Assembly: GCF_015706575.1 (NCBI RefSeq)
Contig: NW_024037072.1
Span: 17,609,162-17,673,161, forward strand
Direction: 5' to 3'
DNA: 64,000 bases
Origin: Patiria miniata
Taxonomy: Eukaryota > Echinodermata > Asteroidea > Valvatida > Asterinidae
Below the pieces are notes generated by a model. The model worked only from the letters and a program-made list of their open reading frames with translations, searched no databases and was not told the origin of the DNA. Of this stretch, positions 49,001 to 51,278 are shown piece by piece; within the stretch, counting starts at the first letter, position 1; every line of letters starts with the position of its first letter. A program made the position numbers and the translations under genes.

Positions 49001-50980
49001 ACAAAATTCTCCTCACAGGACGAACTGTTGCACTTCAATCAGACAAGAAGTTATGGTTGTTAAAAGTTTGCATTTATCGTCATGTCAAAAAGGAAACTAC
49101 TGAGAAAAAGACCTTTAAGTTTTGAGTTTTGTAAGTTGTGAAAATGAGATATGCCAATTGGTTTTTATTAAAAACACTGTTATTCCACGATTTTATACTA
49201 TTTCTTTTAAAATATATGTAGCAGATACATGTATATCAAATATTACAAAAATTAATTAATCTGAAAAAAAAATAAAAATCACCCCCACTTGGTTTTTTGC
49301 ATTTTTCTCCACTACAGCCTGTGCCCAGTTCCGTCTCATTTTGCCAGAACGGCTCATAAATATGTTTAACCCTCCTACTATTTAAGAGGTCACCAATGGT
49401 CAAAATGTTTGTATCTCGCCTCCTGGCATACTGTGTGTACAAACCAATGGGGGTCTTGACCAATATTGACCCAAGTAATAACCAGGCTGACAATGCATGT
49501 TTCCATAGGAGTGTTCATGGATGGAAAGTGTCCATTGATGGACCATAATTTCACCCTGTCTCTTTTTCACCAGGTGAGGGCGATAGTCAGCCACGGCTTC
49601 ATGTCATCCTACATCGTCCGTTCCACCACGCTGGCCAGCGAGTTTGCAATCTGTGACAATCAGCCCCACCTCCTGCACCTGTCCTTCACATCAGCTGCAC
49701 TCAGGCTGACCATAGATGATAACCCTAGCGATGTGGCATCCTTCGATGCAGGCACGCCCACCGTGGCGGCCAGTAATGGCCTGGCCGTGTACATTGGAGG
49801 AATACCTGGTAGGTTAAGAGCTTAGGGTGATCCAATATCTGAAGAATTTATTTCCAAAACGTGACATATCCATTTCAAAAAGGTGAAAAGTTTGCACAGT
49901 AATGATACTTTTAAAGAATAAAATCGCTATAACAGATGTCCCTTAACTTCATTTTTCGCTTTATTGTATTATGTGTTTAAGTTTATATTATATGAACAGC
50001 CGTCAAAATTGCTTTTGGGAAGGAAGGTGAGGACACGGTTCTAAAAGCGAACAAAATGGTGTATATATGTTTGTTTTTTTCTTTTTGAGCATACGAATTT
50101 GAAAAATTTGCTCAAATTGATTATTGACTTGAGGTACTTGAAATATGCAAACTCAAGATGGAAAGAGAGTTCAGTCTTGTAAAAAAAAAATAATAAGCTT
50201 GGTTTATATGTGTACATGTACCTTGTTAAATGGTGTTCTGAATGTGTAATTTCAAAGTTGGATATGTGAGGCATAGTGGTACGGTGAAAATGAGACAGAA
50301 CTGGTCAGAGGTCAAAATGAGGGTTTGTGGGTGTTAGGAAAGAGCACAATATTCTCCTTACAGTACTGTTTGTTGCACTTCAATCGGACATTCCGTTGAC
50401 AAGTTATGGCTGTTTAAAGTTTGCATTTATCGACATGTCACAAAAGTAGAACACTGATAAAAGGCCTTTAAAGTTTTGAGTTTTGTAGTCGTGAAAATGA
50501 AAGATGCCAATTGTTTTACTTTAAGAACACTTTTATTCCACACTTTTTGTATTATTTTTTTTTTAATCTGTTCAGTAGACATATCAAAGATTGCAAATAT
50601 CAAAAAAACTGAAAGTATTTTGCTCCACTACGGCCTGTTCCCAGTTCCGTCTCATTTTGCCAGAACGCCTCACATATGTGCATTGAAGATTTTGCAGAAT
50701 GGCTGCAAATGGTACTGAAAAACTATGGGAAAAGTTTGGAAATGTAACTTTCCTTGCATTCGCCTTTACTATAATGACTGCATCTTTATTTGGTGATGGT
50801 CCATGTTTCATTCCCTCATCCCCCACTTCAGATTCCACCACCGTGCCCCTTATCAGTGGGATCTCCACCCAGTCCTTCCATGGCTGCATGCAGGGGCTCC
50901 TCATCAACAACTCTACCACCGAGTTCAGAAACAACCTGGGCAGTGTCGGCTTCACCACTGGTTGCCCCCGCCCACTCTAG
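993..50980 (+). CDS. Laminin alpha chain, alpha3/5 (LanA) type, C-terminal 43 exons, 5' partial
   Basis: Subunit of a secreted laminin heterotrimer of basement membranes. The 43 exons listed separately splice with GT-AG junctions and matching phases to 2654 residues plus TAG; 5' exons (signal peptide, LN domain, most of LEa) are outside the window. Approximate residues: LEa remainder 1-122; L4b/LF 123-330; LEb modules 331-530; L4a (laminin IV A) 541-735, followed by the split LE; LEc 736-1063; coiled coil 1064-1640; LG1 1641-1855; LG2 1856-2049; LG3 2050-2235; Pro/Thr linker 2236-2265; LG4 2266-2470; LG5 2471-2654. An L4b globule upstream of an L4a globule is, among known alpha chains, the alpha5/LanA arrangement. 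The C terminus ends in [12 protein letters not shown] plus four residues, as is typical of LG5. Exons are visibly richer in G+C than introns. Intron 5 hosts an antisense GPCR gene. Orthology to a particular vertebrate alpha chain is inferred from domain order only. Confidence 0.93.
1099..1922. other. Laminin intron 1, 5' part
   Basis: AT-rich, with A/T runs around 1370-1630. No gene, exon or clear repeat structure seen. Confidence 0.4.
1923..2411. mobile_element. Foldback MITE, mariner-like ends
   Basis: Two arms of about 190 bp (from 1925 and back from 2409) are near-perfect inverted copies around a short centre. The ends read CAGGGTG and CACCCTG and are flanked by TA, as in Tc1/mariner MITEs. 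Lies in laminin intron 1. Confidence 0.8.
2451..2712 (+). CDS. Laminin alpha visible exon 2 (LE modules)
   Basis: Acceptor CTTCTAG, donor GTTGGT, phases 1 to 2. Encodes a complete LE module (starting [15 protein letters not shown], with [10 protein letters not shown]) and the first part of the next ([26 protein letters not shown]). This closes the LEa rod before the L4b globule. Confidence 0.9.
3575..3713 (+). CDS. Laminin alpha visible exon 3 (start of L4b/LF domain)
   Basis: Acceptor GCACAG, donor GTAACT, phases 2 to 0. The [13 protein letters not shown] and [14 protein letters not shown] segments match the entry to the globular L4b (IVb/LF) domain of alpha3/alpha5-type laminins, where an aromatic-PSL motif and a P-G-F/Y-S-W-x-G-Y motif are conserved. 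Confidence 0.88.
4485..4781 (+). CDS. Laminin alpha visible exon 4 (L4b/LF core)
   Basis: Acceptor TTTCAG, donor GTAAGT, phase 0 to 0, 99 codons. Predicted beta-rich segment ([13 protein letters not shown], then [11 protein letters not shown], then [12 protein letters not shown]) forming the main sandwich of the L4b domain. The donor and first 100 bases of the following intron are duplicated just downstream. Confidence 0.9.
4779..4983. repeat. Tandem duplication (2 x about 102 bp) including the exon 4 splice donor
   Basis: Bases 4779-4880 recur at 4881-4983 with few changes. Both copies hold GTAAGTTTTGTCGTTTCTT, so the donor at 4782 has a decoy at 4884. Confidence 0.85.
5395..6271. repeat. 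41-bp minisatellite inside a dispersed MITE-like repeat
   Basis: About 19 copies of a 41-bp unit (TCATCAAGGAGTAAATACAG then TGTAGTACAATGTAATACAA and G) from about 5465 to 6256. Flanks at 5395-5464 and 6252-6271 match a repeat seen elsewhere in the window without expansion. A three-unit block with shared variants occurs twice (near 5934 and 6107), showing recent segmental duplication. Confidence 0.9.
6308..6411 (+). CDS. Laminin alpha visible exon 5 (L4b/LF, C-terminal part)
   Basis: Acceptor ATCCCAG, donor GTATTT, phases 0 to 2. Encodes [19 protein letters not shown] and the D-F-M-S-A-C segment, which corresponds to the V-V-x-P-x-E-F and F-I-x-x-C strands near the end of L4b in alpha5-type chains. 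The next intron is the 6-kb one carrying the nested GPCR gene. Confidence 0.87.
6560..7889. mobile_element. Composite inverted-repeat transposon block
   Basis: About 60-bp imperfect inverted ends at 6560-6620 and 7518-7581 bound a roughly 1-kb unit. A second unit with ends TTTAAAGGGGAATATACAAC (7282) and its inverse ending at 7789 overlaps it, and a third copy of that end closes near 7887. No coding capacity seen. Confidence 0.55.
8487..8536. repeat. Short direct duplication
   Basis: AACAGCTTTTATCTATCTAG followed by CCCT occurs twice in tandem. Confidence 0.7.
8845..8925. repeat. G/C-run dispersed repeat fragment
   Basis: CCCGTCGCCAAAGG with a G run, GGCCTGG and a C-run mirror. Same style as 61950-62110. 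Confidence 0.45.
9251..9256 (-). terminator. Candidate poly(A) signal of the nested GPCR
   Basis: AATAAA on the minus strand, 59 nt past the GPCR stop, with a second overlapping AATAAA at 9256-9261. Confidence 0.45.
9315..10253 (-). CDS. Orphan class A (rhodopsin-like) GPCR, single exon, nested in laminin intron 5
   Basis: Seven-transmembrane receptor of 312 residues, TAA stop at 9315-9317. The start is the ATG at 10251-10253 (A at -3); the frame stays open upstream but reaches only a TTG. Class A marks, numbered from this Met: GN in TM1 (31-32), LTFTDLL in TM2 (Asp62), Cys88 at the top of TM3 with a partner Cys164 in extracellular loop 2, DRC (112-114) in place of DRY, TWLP (252-255) in place of CWxP in TM6, and NPIIY (290-294) in TM7. 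The C tail is short and basic, with a Cys (311) that could be palmitoylated. N-glycosylation motifs are at Asn2 and Asn167. Position 3.32 is Gln rather than Asp, so an amine ligand is unlikely. It has no introns and its own AATAAA, so it looks like an independent antisense gene. Intronless class A receptors have expanded in several marine deuterostomes; the ligand is unknown. Confidence 0.93.
   Translation of the reverse strand: MNNSWWDGTVDPGTAFTTATDAVTGVLAITGNLFSFFVIRATPDTDVQEGTRVFIQALTFTDLLIGVTYVISLIIRVTEENLAGIFICKGNSVVQFALFIESITTLVIIGVDRCLAIVRPLRYPMLMNKKRAIVTTLVASALTMAFALTFIGLYGVVYLDYVGCYPNISIDCIVGAILQAFTIILPNAILVGIYAQLMKVSHRHAMRIRQLPAPTGNSREDNQQPQPQRLKPFAGWKALRMLLLVNLTFLITWLPRFISDLYVCYYDFSTVALYLQAVSYFTVSSCSWVNPIIYTLTSKMFRKNALKLLKCN
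10977..11178. repeat. 115-bp tandem duplication
   Basis: CGTTTATTGGCTCTTGGCAT and the next 60 bases recur with a 115-base offset; the segment CCCCTGACCCCTGTCTTTA occurs in each copy. Confidence 0.8.
11228..11740. mobile_element. Mariner-like end sequences
   Basis: TACAGGGTGTCACAAAA at 11228 and TACAGGGTGTCTCAAAA at 11705, both in the same orientation, resemble Tc1/mariner terminal repeats. The opposite ends were not identified. Confidence 0.4.
12040..12352. repeat. G/C-run dispersed repeat
   Basis: GGCGTCAATTGGAGGGGGAC, runs of G and of C, CCCACTTTTTCGTTCCCGAA and a tail with AAAATTGTAGCCTAC. Related to 57415-57730. Confidence 0.5.
12454..12674 (+). CDS. Laminin alpha visible exon 6 (end of L4b, first LEb module)
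   Basis: Acceptor TATGCAG, donor GTAAGT, phases 2 to 1. [20 protein letters not shown] closes the L4b globule and runs directly into an LE module ([28 protein letters not shown]). This L4b-to-LE junction is typical of alpha3/5 laminins. Confidence 0.92.
13253..13410. repeat. Inverted-repeat element
   Basis: GGGGTGATGTAAATTCA near 13265 and TTTAATTTACATCACCC near 13389 are inverted. A diverged relative starts at 24838. Confidence 0.5.
13445..13575 (+). repeat. tRNA-like short repeat (SINE-like)
   Basis: GGTCATGGGTTCGAGTCCCA resembles the B-box and T arm of a tRNA. The complementary strand translates to the [10 protein letters not shown] string often generated by tRNA-derived SINEs, which marks a repeat rather than a gene. 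Confidence 0.5.
13704..13840 (+). CDS. Laminin alpha visible exon 7 (LE module)
   Basis: Acceptor TTTTCAG, donor GTACTT, phases 1 to 0. One LE module: [25 protein letters not shown], closing NGC. Confidence 0.9.
14421..14636 (+). CDS. Laminin alpha visible exon 8 (LE modules)
   Basis: Acceptor CACCAG, donor GTGATT, phase 0 to 0. One full LE module ([28 protein letters not shown]) and the first half of another ([17 protein letters not shown]). Confidence 0.92.
15223..15410. mobile_element. Pogo/Tigger-like MITE
   Basis: TA-flanked ends CAGTGAAATCTCGATAAG and its inverse TTATTGGGATTTCACTG, 188 bp including both TA. Ends 45 bases before exon 9. Confidence 0.75.
15456..15596 (+). CDS. Laminin alpha visible exon 9 (LE, entry to L4a)
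   Basis: Acceptor CCACAAG, donor GTAAAT, phase 0 to 0. Finishes an LE module ([13 protein letters not shown]) and starts the LE module split by the L4a insertion ([13 protein letters not shown]), the usual sequence just before a laminin IV type A domain. Confidence 0.88.
15624..15880. mobile_element. MITE with TTAA-type ends and internal 20-bp palindromes
   Basis: Perfect 17-bp inverted ends TTAACTCTTTCAGTGCC (15624-15640) and 15864-15880; a TTAA target duplication is likely. Inside are three copies of ACCTCGTACATGTACGAGGT or near variants (15755, 15799, 15843). Lies within the 374-bp intron 9. Confidence 0.8.
15971..16252 (+). CDS. Laminin alpha visible exon 10 (L4a, laminin IV type A)
   Basis: Acceptor TGTGTAG, donor GTACAA, phase 0 to 0. 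The [20 protein letters not shown] stretch is the hallmark first strands of the laminin IV A domain (Y-W-x-x-P, G-N-x-x-x-x-Y-G, L-x-x-x-L-x-Y). Confidence 0.92.
16285..16560. repeat. SINE-like dispersed repeat
   Basis: GGGTTCGAGCCGGGGTC (B-box-like), AGCAAGGCACTTTTGC, GTCCTTCAGATGGGGCGTGA and GTAGGTCCCGTGTGTTG resemble a conserved central motif of invertebrate SINEs. Confidence 0.5.
17225..17427 (+). CDS. Laminin alpha visible exon 11 (L4a)
   Basis: Acceptor CTCCACAG, donor GTAGGC, phases 0 to 2. Middle of the laminin IV A domain, with [10 protein letters not shown] and the R-x-E-F-x-x-x-L-x-x-V-D-G-I-L-V segment typical of that family. Confidence 0.92.
17600..17762. repeat. 81-bp tandem duplication
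   Basis: Two adjacent copies of a unit starting GACYGGTWATCTCACACTAC and ending TTCATCTTCCTAATCAA. Confidence 0.85.
17915..18239. mobile_element. Foldback element with 10-bp direct repeats
   Basis: Arms of 126 bp at 17924-18049 and 18068-18193 are near-perfect inverted copies; the 18-bp spacer repeats part of the arm. A unique tail (GTATCTCCACCATGCAAAGC, CTCAAATCTTACTT) follows to 18229. CTTTGTTTTT flanks it at 17915-17924 and 18230-18239. Ends 13 bases before exon 12. Confidence 0.8.
18253..18379 (+). CDS. Laminin alpha visible exon 12 (end of L4a, split LE)
   Basis: Acceptor CATTACAG, donor GTAAGA, phases 2 to 0. Ends L4a and resumes the split LE module with [17 protein letters not shown], the standard V-E-x-C-x-C-x-x-G-Y-x-G-x-S-C exit motif. 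Confidence 0.93.
19129..19905. mobile_element. Iterated-motif element A
   Basis: Variants of GTTTTCACGAAGTGAC at about 19129, 19311, 19471 and 19539 in direct orientation, closed by an inverted copy at 19889-19904. A 38-42 bp AATGAAGAGAGACTT repeat is expanded to about five copies at 19563-19710. Shares long internal homology with 23835-24493. Confidence 0.75.
20000..20141 (+). CDS. Laminin alpha visible exon 13 (LEc)
   Basis: Acceptor TGATTAAG, donor GTGAGA, phases 0 to 1. Encodes DCAAGYRR and [17 protein letters not shown], the conserved LE module following L4a in alpha chains. Confidence 0.9.
20203..20685. mobile_element. MITE with 20-bp inverted ends and internal hairpin
   Basis: Ends TAAAGAGGTTGTGGAATGCT (20203-20222) and its exact inverse (20666-20685). 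An internal inverted pair GTGACGTAATAAACAGGACT spans 20413-20478. Intron 13. Confidence 0.8.
20919..21099 (+). CDS. Laminin alpha visible exon 14 (LEc)
   Basis: Acceptor TTTCACAG, donor GTAAGA, phases 1 to 2. Encodes [14 protein letters not shown], then [13 protein letters not shown] and [13 protein letters not shown]. Confidence 0.9.
21340..21412 (+). repeat. tRNA-like sequence, probably tRNA-derived SINE head or pseudogene
   Basis: Foldable as a 73-nt cloverleaf: acceptor GGCTGGA with TCTAGTC (two G-T pairs), D arm TAGCTCAGTTGGTAGAGC, anticodon stem CCGGA/TCCGG, T arm with a mismatch. Loop ACGGTTA lacks U33, so a functional tRNA is doubtful. Confidence 0.5.
21413..22465. other. Laminin intron 14, remainder
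   Basis: Unremarkable AT-rich sequence after the tRNA-like unit; no gene or inverted-repeat element recognised. Confidence 0.4.
22466..22659 (+). CDS. Laminin alpha visible exon 15 (LEc)
   Basis: Acceptor TTGAACAG, donor GTTTGT, phases 2 to 1. Encodes the end of one LE module (CDAFHFGQP) and another with [17 protein letters not shown] and FNCERC. Confidence 0.9.
23523..23807 (+). CDS. Laminin alpha visible exon 16 (two LEc modules)
   Basis: Acceptor CTTTCAG, donor GTAAGC, phases 1 to 1. Two LE modules, beginning [13 protein letters not shown] and [13 protein letters not shown]. Confidence 0.93.
23835..24493. mobile_element. Iterated-motif element B
   Basis: Motif copies at 23835, 24017, 24177 and 24246, and an inverted copy at 24477-24492. 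The interior is collinear with element A (for example TTATCATAAACAAACATTTG). It begins in intron 16 just 27 bases after exon 16. Confidence 0.75.
25018..25170 (+). CDS. Laminin alpha visible exon 17 (last LE module)
   Basis: Acceptor TTCACAG, donor GTAAGT, phases 1 to 1. Last LE module of the arm, [11 protein letters not shown] then [15 protein letters not shown]. Confidence 0.92.
25200..25325 (-). repeat. Dispersed MITE-like repeat, inverted copy
   Basis: TTAACACATGTGC, then ACATTGTATTACATTGTATT, GGGCAG blocks and a closing GGACTAACAGGTTTA; reverse orientation of the same family. Confidence 0.65.
25456..25855. repeat. Inverted-repeat element, diverged
   Basis: TTAGGCCAACAAAAAAAATA and GGTTTCTGGTCAG on the left, CTGACCAGAGACC and TTTGGGCCTTA on the right, with GCGCGCGTCGA inside. 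Looks like a relative of the elements at 27174 and 42757. Intron 17. Confidence 0.5.
25898..26154 (+). CDS. Laminin alpha visible exon 18 (start of coiled coil)
   Basis: Acceptor ATGGTCAG, donor GTGAGT, phases 1 to 0. A CDQC pair, likely forming the interchain disulfides at the top of the triple coil, is followed by Leu/Gln-rich heptads. Confidence 0.9.
26155..27173. other. Laminin intron 18, 5' part
   Basis: No gene found. A short string near 26950-26985 (GCACTGTGTTGCGTCTGGCA) resembles one near 5078-5098, hinting at an unclassified dispersed repeat. Confidence 0.35.
27174..27503 (+). mobile_element. MITE, AGTCTCCGG family, copy 1
   Basis: Perfect 20-bp inverted ends AGTCTCCGGTTTCTGGTATG, 330 bp, non-coding. 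Intron 18. Confidence 0.85.
27625..27945 (+). CDS. Laminin alpha visible exon 19 (coiled coil, domains II/I)
   Basis: Acceptor AAAACAG, donor GTAGGC, phase 0 to 0, 107 codons of heptad-like sequence ([18 protein letters not shown]), rich in Ala, Gln, Glu and Leu and without Cys. Confidence 0.9.
28596..28745 (+). CDS. Laminin alpha visible exon 20 (coiled coil)
   Basis: Acceptor TTTGCAG, donor GTGAGA, phase 0 to 0. Fifty codons of helical heptad sequence ending [12 protein letters not shown]. Confidence 0.85.
28746..29527. other. Laminin intron 20
   Basis: Contains an (AAT)n tract near 28928-28940 followed by TTCTTATATAGCGCAATATA, the start of a common marine-invertebrate repeat type. Otherwise nothing recognised. 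Confidence 0.35.
29528..29720 (+). CDS. Laminin alpha visible exon 21 (coiled coil)
   Basis: Acceptor CTACACAG, donor GTTAGA (weak match), phases 0 to 1. Helical segment with [20 protein letters not shown], then a Gly/Asp-rich break. Confidence 0.82.
30122..30746. mobile_element. Iterated-motif element C
   Basis: GTTTTGACGAAGTGAC variants at 30125, 30305, 30398 and 30502, and an inverted copy at 30730-30745. The interior differs from A and B, so only the motif layout is shared. Confidence 0.7.
30956..31100 (+). CDS. Laminin alpha visible exon 22 (coiled coil)
   Basis: Acceptor TTTAAAG, donor GTATGT, phases 1 to 2. Encodes [20 protein letters not shown] and more helical sequence. It follows directly after the iterated-motif repeat in intron 21. 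Confidence 0.83.
31176..31412. repeat. Tandem repeat of about 61 bp
   Basis: About four to five imperfect copies of CAAATTGTGGGCCTGCAAAG, then GAGGGCCTACAAAAAACACA and CACAGG. Confidence 0.85.
31640..31930. repeat. Dispersed SINE-like repeat
   Basis: AAAGCGCTTTACAATTATTC, CTGCTGGGTGGAGAACTGCT, CTTGCCCAAGGGCACAAACA and GGCAGGGTTCGAACCCAC form a motif series common in marine invertebrate introns; the last resembles a B-box. Confidence 0.5.
32075..32319 (+). CDS. Laminin alpha visible exon 23 (coiled coil)
   Basis: Acceptor CTTGAAG, donor GTATTA, phases 2 to 1. Helical sequence including [19 protein letters not shown] and [17 protein letters not shown]. Confidence 0.87.
33458..33583 (+). CDS. 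Laminin alpha visible exon 24 (coiled coil)
   Basis: Acceptor CTCTGCAG, donor GTAAAC, phases 1 to 1. Short helical segment ([19 protein letters not shown]). Confidence 0.85.
34119..34307 (+). CDS. Laminin alpha visible exon 25 (coiled coil)
   Basis: Acceptor ACTCTCAG, donor GTAAAT, phases 1 to 1. Helical segment with [18 protein letters not shown]. Confidence 0.86.
   Translation: MHRFNQPLTRVSTRLTGPSDSVKSPSITHKLWRTYSLLMRMTSRLFKRLSITRPVYWAQPLP
34635..34891 (+). CDS. Laminin alpha visible exon 26 (end of coiled coil, start of LG1)
   Basis: Acceptor CCAACAG, donor GTAATA, phases 1 to 0. The basic helical end ([18 protein letters not shown]) runs into the linker and first strands of LG1 ([14 protein letters not shown]), the conserved coiled coil to LG1 transition. 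Confidence 0.92.
35294..35469 (+). CDS. Laminin alpha visible exon 27 (LG1)
   Basis: Acceptor CTTCAG, donor GTAAAG, phases 0 to 2. LamG core: [25 protein letters not shown], and [12 protein letters not shown] (W-H motif). The adjacent Cys pair in LG1 is uncommon. Confidence 0.92.
35813..35966 (+). CDS. Laminin alpha visible exon 28 (LG1)
   Basis: Acceptor TACCCCAG, donor GTTTGT, phases 2 to 0. Encodes the strand before [11 protein letters not shown], the conserved Y-V-G-G-x-P segment of LamG. Confidence 0.92.
36499..36690 (+). CDS. Laminin alpha visible exon 29 (end of LG1, start of LG2)
   Basis: Acceptor GTTTACAG, donor GTGTGG, phase 0 to 0. Contains the LG1 disulfide motif FEGCISDV and a later Cys, then FNGFGYFQ opening LG2. 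Confidence 0.92.
36711..36752. repeat. AAGTC/CAAGT-type microsatellite
   Basis: Repeated CAAGT/CAAGA units just after exon 29. Confidence 0.75.
36768..36935. mobile_element. Tigger/pogo-like MITE
   Basis: TACAGTCGACTCTTGTTAAT at the left and GTTTGTATTAACGGGAGTCC at the right are inverted with three mismatches. Intron 29. Confidence 0.65.
37205..37340. repeat. Inverted-repeat unit
   Basis: CAAGGTCGTATCTC near 37210 and inverted GAGATACGACCTTGTT near 37323, with a further inverted GAGATACGACCTTTT between them. Confidence 0.5.
37397..37621 (+). CDS. Laminin alpha visible exon 30 (LG2)
   Basis: Acceptor ATTCCAG, donor GTAAGA, phase 0 to 0. LamG strands [19 protein letters not shown] and [15 protein letters not shown]. 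Confidence 0.92.
37782..38090. repeat. SINE-like dispersed repeat with (TTA)n
   Basis: A TTATTATT tract, then GGGGAAAACCCACGGAATCA, GGGATTCAAACCCGGGTCAC and CAACCTGACTCCCCTC. The B-box-like stretch and simple tract suggest a SINE in intron 30. Confidence 0.5.
38547..38725 (+). CDS. Laminin alpha visible exon 31 (LG2)
   Basis: Acceptor CTCCAG, donor GTGAGT, phases 0 to 2. Encodes [16 protein letters not shown] and [10 protein letters not shown], aligned with the Y-V-G-G region of LamG. One possible N-glycosylation site (NTT). Confidence 0.9.
39388..39535 (+). CDS. Laminin alpha visible exon 32 (end of LG2)
   Basis: Acceptor CTCATAG, donor GTAAGT, phases 2 to 0. [15 protein letters not shown] and SFDGCRAN supply both conserved Cys of LG2. 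Confidence 0.92.
39742..39894 (+). repeat. Dispersed MITE-like repeat, unexpanded copy
   Basis: Starts TTAACCCATCAG, contains CCGCCC-rich blocks, TCTATGG and GTAGTACAATGTAGT, and ends with GTGCTTAAGGGTTAA. Same family as the flanks of the 41-bp array; related copies at 44021-44136, 48544-48679, and inverted at 25200-25325 and 60620-60774. Confidence 0.7.
40110..40259 (+). CDS. Laminin alpha visible exon 33 (LG3)
   Basis: Acceptor CTGTTCAG, donor GTAAGT, phase 0 to 0. Begins LG3: [13 protein letters not shown], then [17 protein letters not shown]. Confidence 0.92.
40358..41002. mobile_element. Long inverted-repeat element
   Basis: Arms of about 155-165 bp at 40358-40511 and 40836-41002 (GCCTTGGTCAAGGC outermost, GGTAAACGATCGG inside) bound a unique 320-bp centre. 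Intron 33. Confidence 0.75.
41590..41738 (+). CDS. Laminin alpha visible exon 34 (LG3)
   Basis: Acceptor CTCTGCAG, donor GTAAGT, phases 0 to 2. LamG strands [18 protein letters not shown] and [12 protein letters not shown]. Confidence 0.92.
42136..42333 (+). CDS. Laminin alpha visible exon 35 (LG3)
   Basis: Acceptor TTTCACAG, donor GTAAGT, phases 2 to 2. Contains [12 protein letters not shown], then [12 protein letters not shown] where other LG modules have F-x-G-C-I; the conserved Cys is absent. Confidence 0.92.
42757..43099 (-). mobile_element. MITE, AGTCTCCGG family, copy 2 (opposite orientation)
   Basis: Same 20-bp ends and clearly homologous interior to 27174-27503 but inverted (GGCTACGGCGACGCGCGC at the right end here, its complement at the left end of copy 1). 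Intron 35. Confidence 0.85.
43295..43552 (+). CDS. Laminin alpha visible exon 36 (end of LG3, linker, start of LG4)
   Basis: Acceptor GTTTCAG, donor GTAACT, phases 2 to 2. End of LG3, then a Pro/Thr-rich linker ([18 protein letters not shown]), the usual protease-sensitive spacer between LG3 and LG4, then [15 protein letters not shown] opening LG4. Confidence 0.92.
   Translation, partial: LGELQRCLYSHRPPRAGPVWHCPTGIRATTAPLPHHASPHRHLGTHDMPGSNPDHPLPWGGQVRCYGEQLPGLPACTCRCCVVFE
44021..44136 (+). repeat. Dispersed MITE-like repeat, copy
   Basis: TTAACTCG start, CTGCCC blocks, CACTCTATGG, then ACAATGTTATACAATGTTG and GTGCTAATGGGTT at the end. In intron 36, ending 32 bases before exon 37. Confidence 0.65.
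44169..44373 (+). CDS. Laminin alpha visible exon 37 (LG4)
   Basis: Acceptor CCCGTCAG, donor GTTAGG, phases 2 to 0. LamG strands [20 protein letters not shown] and [14 protein letters not shown]. Confidence 0.9.
44889..45059 (+). CDS. Laminin alpha visible exon 38 (LG4)
   Basis: Acceptor TTGACAG, donor GTGAGT, phase 0 to 0. Encodes [16 protein letters not shown] and the [10 protein letters not shown] segment of LamG. Confidence 0.9.
45380..45895. mobile_element. Foldback-ended element
   Basis: Starts ACACCTCACCCACAGATTCT and closes with a hairpin at 45751-45888 whose ends are TTGACTGC and GCAGTCAA. A relative is at 59380-60350. Intron 38. Confidence 0.6.
46040..46119 (+). CDS. Laminin alpha visible exon 39 (LG4)
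   Basis: Acceptor CTTGCAG, donor GTAACC, phases 0 to 2. [15 protein letters not shown] holds the first disulfide Cys of LG4. Confidence 0.9.
46955..47046 (+). CDS. Laminin alpha visible exon 40 (end of LG4, start of LG5)
   Basis: Acceptor TTGACAG, donor GTAAGT, phases 2 to 1. DVRPCSM gives the second Cys of LG4; [12 protein letters not shown] opens LG5. Confidence 0.88.
47403..47533 (+). CDS. Laminin alpha visible exon 41 (LG5)
   Basis: Acceptor TTCATAG, donor GTAAGT, phases 1 to 0. LamG strands [20 protein letters not shown] and [15 protein letters not shown]. Confidence 0.9.
47550..48333. mobile_element. DNA transposon-like element with 25-bp inverted ends
   Basis: TTAAAGGCCCTGTCACACTG at the left and CAGCGTGACAGGGCCTTTAA at the right are inverted with one mismatch. 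The interior is GC-richer, with repeated GGACTCC/GGACTT strings. No transposase recognised. Begins 16 bases after exon 41. Confidence 0.7.
48544..48679 (+). repeat. Dispersed MITE-like repeat, copy
   Basis: TTAACCCATTAGCCCTTAAA start, CACTCTATGG, GGAGTTAATACAATGTGATA and GTGCTAAAGGGTT end; ends are roughly inverted (TTAACCCATTAGC / GCTAAAGGGTT). Confidence 0.7.
48935..49344 (+). mobile_element. Transposon copy upstream of exon 42
   Basis: GCAAAATGAGACAGAACTGG at the start and CCAGTTCCGTCTCATTTTGC at the end are inverted with one mismatch. The interior matches 50284-50660. Confidence 0.8.
49574..49808 (+). CDS. Laminin alpha visible exon 42 (LG5)
   Basis: Acceptor TCACCAG, donor GTAGGT, phases 0 to 1. 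Encodes [37 protein letters not shown] and VYIGGIP. Copies of one transposon sit in the introns on both sides. Confidence 0.92.
49850..50045. repeat. Dispersed repeat, intact copy
   Basis: TTCCAAAACGTGACATATCC, CTTAACTTCATTTTTCG and ATTGCTTTTGGG. Homologous to 53850-54105, which carries a foldback insertion. Confidence 0.6.
50284..50660 (+). mobile_element. Transposon copy downstream of exon 42
   Basis: Same ends and interior (for example TTTGCATTTATCG and TTTGAGTTTTGTA) as 48935-49344, in the same orientation; 171 bases before exon 43. Confidence 0.8.
50832..50980 (+). CDS. Laminin alpha last exon (exon 43), end of LG5 and stop
   Basis: Acceptor CACTTCAG, phase 1 in, TAG stop at 50978-50980. 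[15 protein letters not shown] and [12 protein letters not shown] carry both LG5 Cys; only four residues follow the last Cys. Confidence 0.93.
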
Positions 50981-51218
50981 GCAAGGTTTCCAGTTTGCAC
51001 TCCTCAGTGGCAAATTATTAACATTTGTAACACTTGTTTTGGATAATTGCAAATGTTAATGACTTCTGAAATTGTTGCCATCTTGAAATTTGTTCAAACG
51101 ATTATGTTTTAAGGTTCATGTTCCATTTGATGATCGATTTGATGATTGTTGTTATGATCATGTTTCTTTGTCCCTGTTTAATTGACAACTACCAGTGTCA
51201 TTTCAAGAGACATTTGTT

Positions 51219-51278
51219 AAAACCCAGAAACAAAACATATCTTTTAATATTAAAAGATATGTTTTGTTTCTGGGTTTT
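51219..51278. repeat. Perfect 60-bp palindrome in the laminin 3'UTR
   Basis: Two exact 30-base arms with no spacer; the left arm reads AAAACCCAGAAACAAAACAT then ATCTTTTAAT. It would form a 60-nt hairpin in the laminin 3'UTR. An ATTAAA hexamer spans the centre. Confidence 0.9.
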
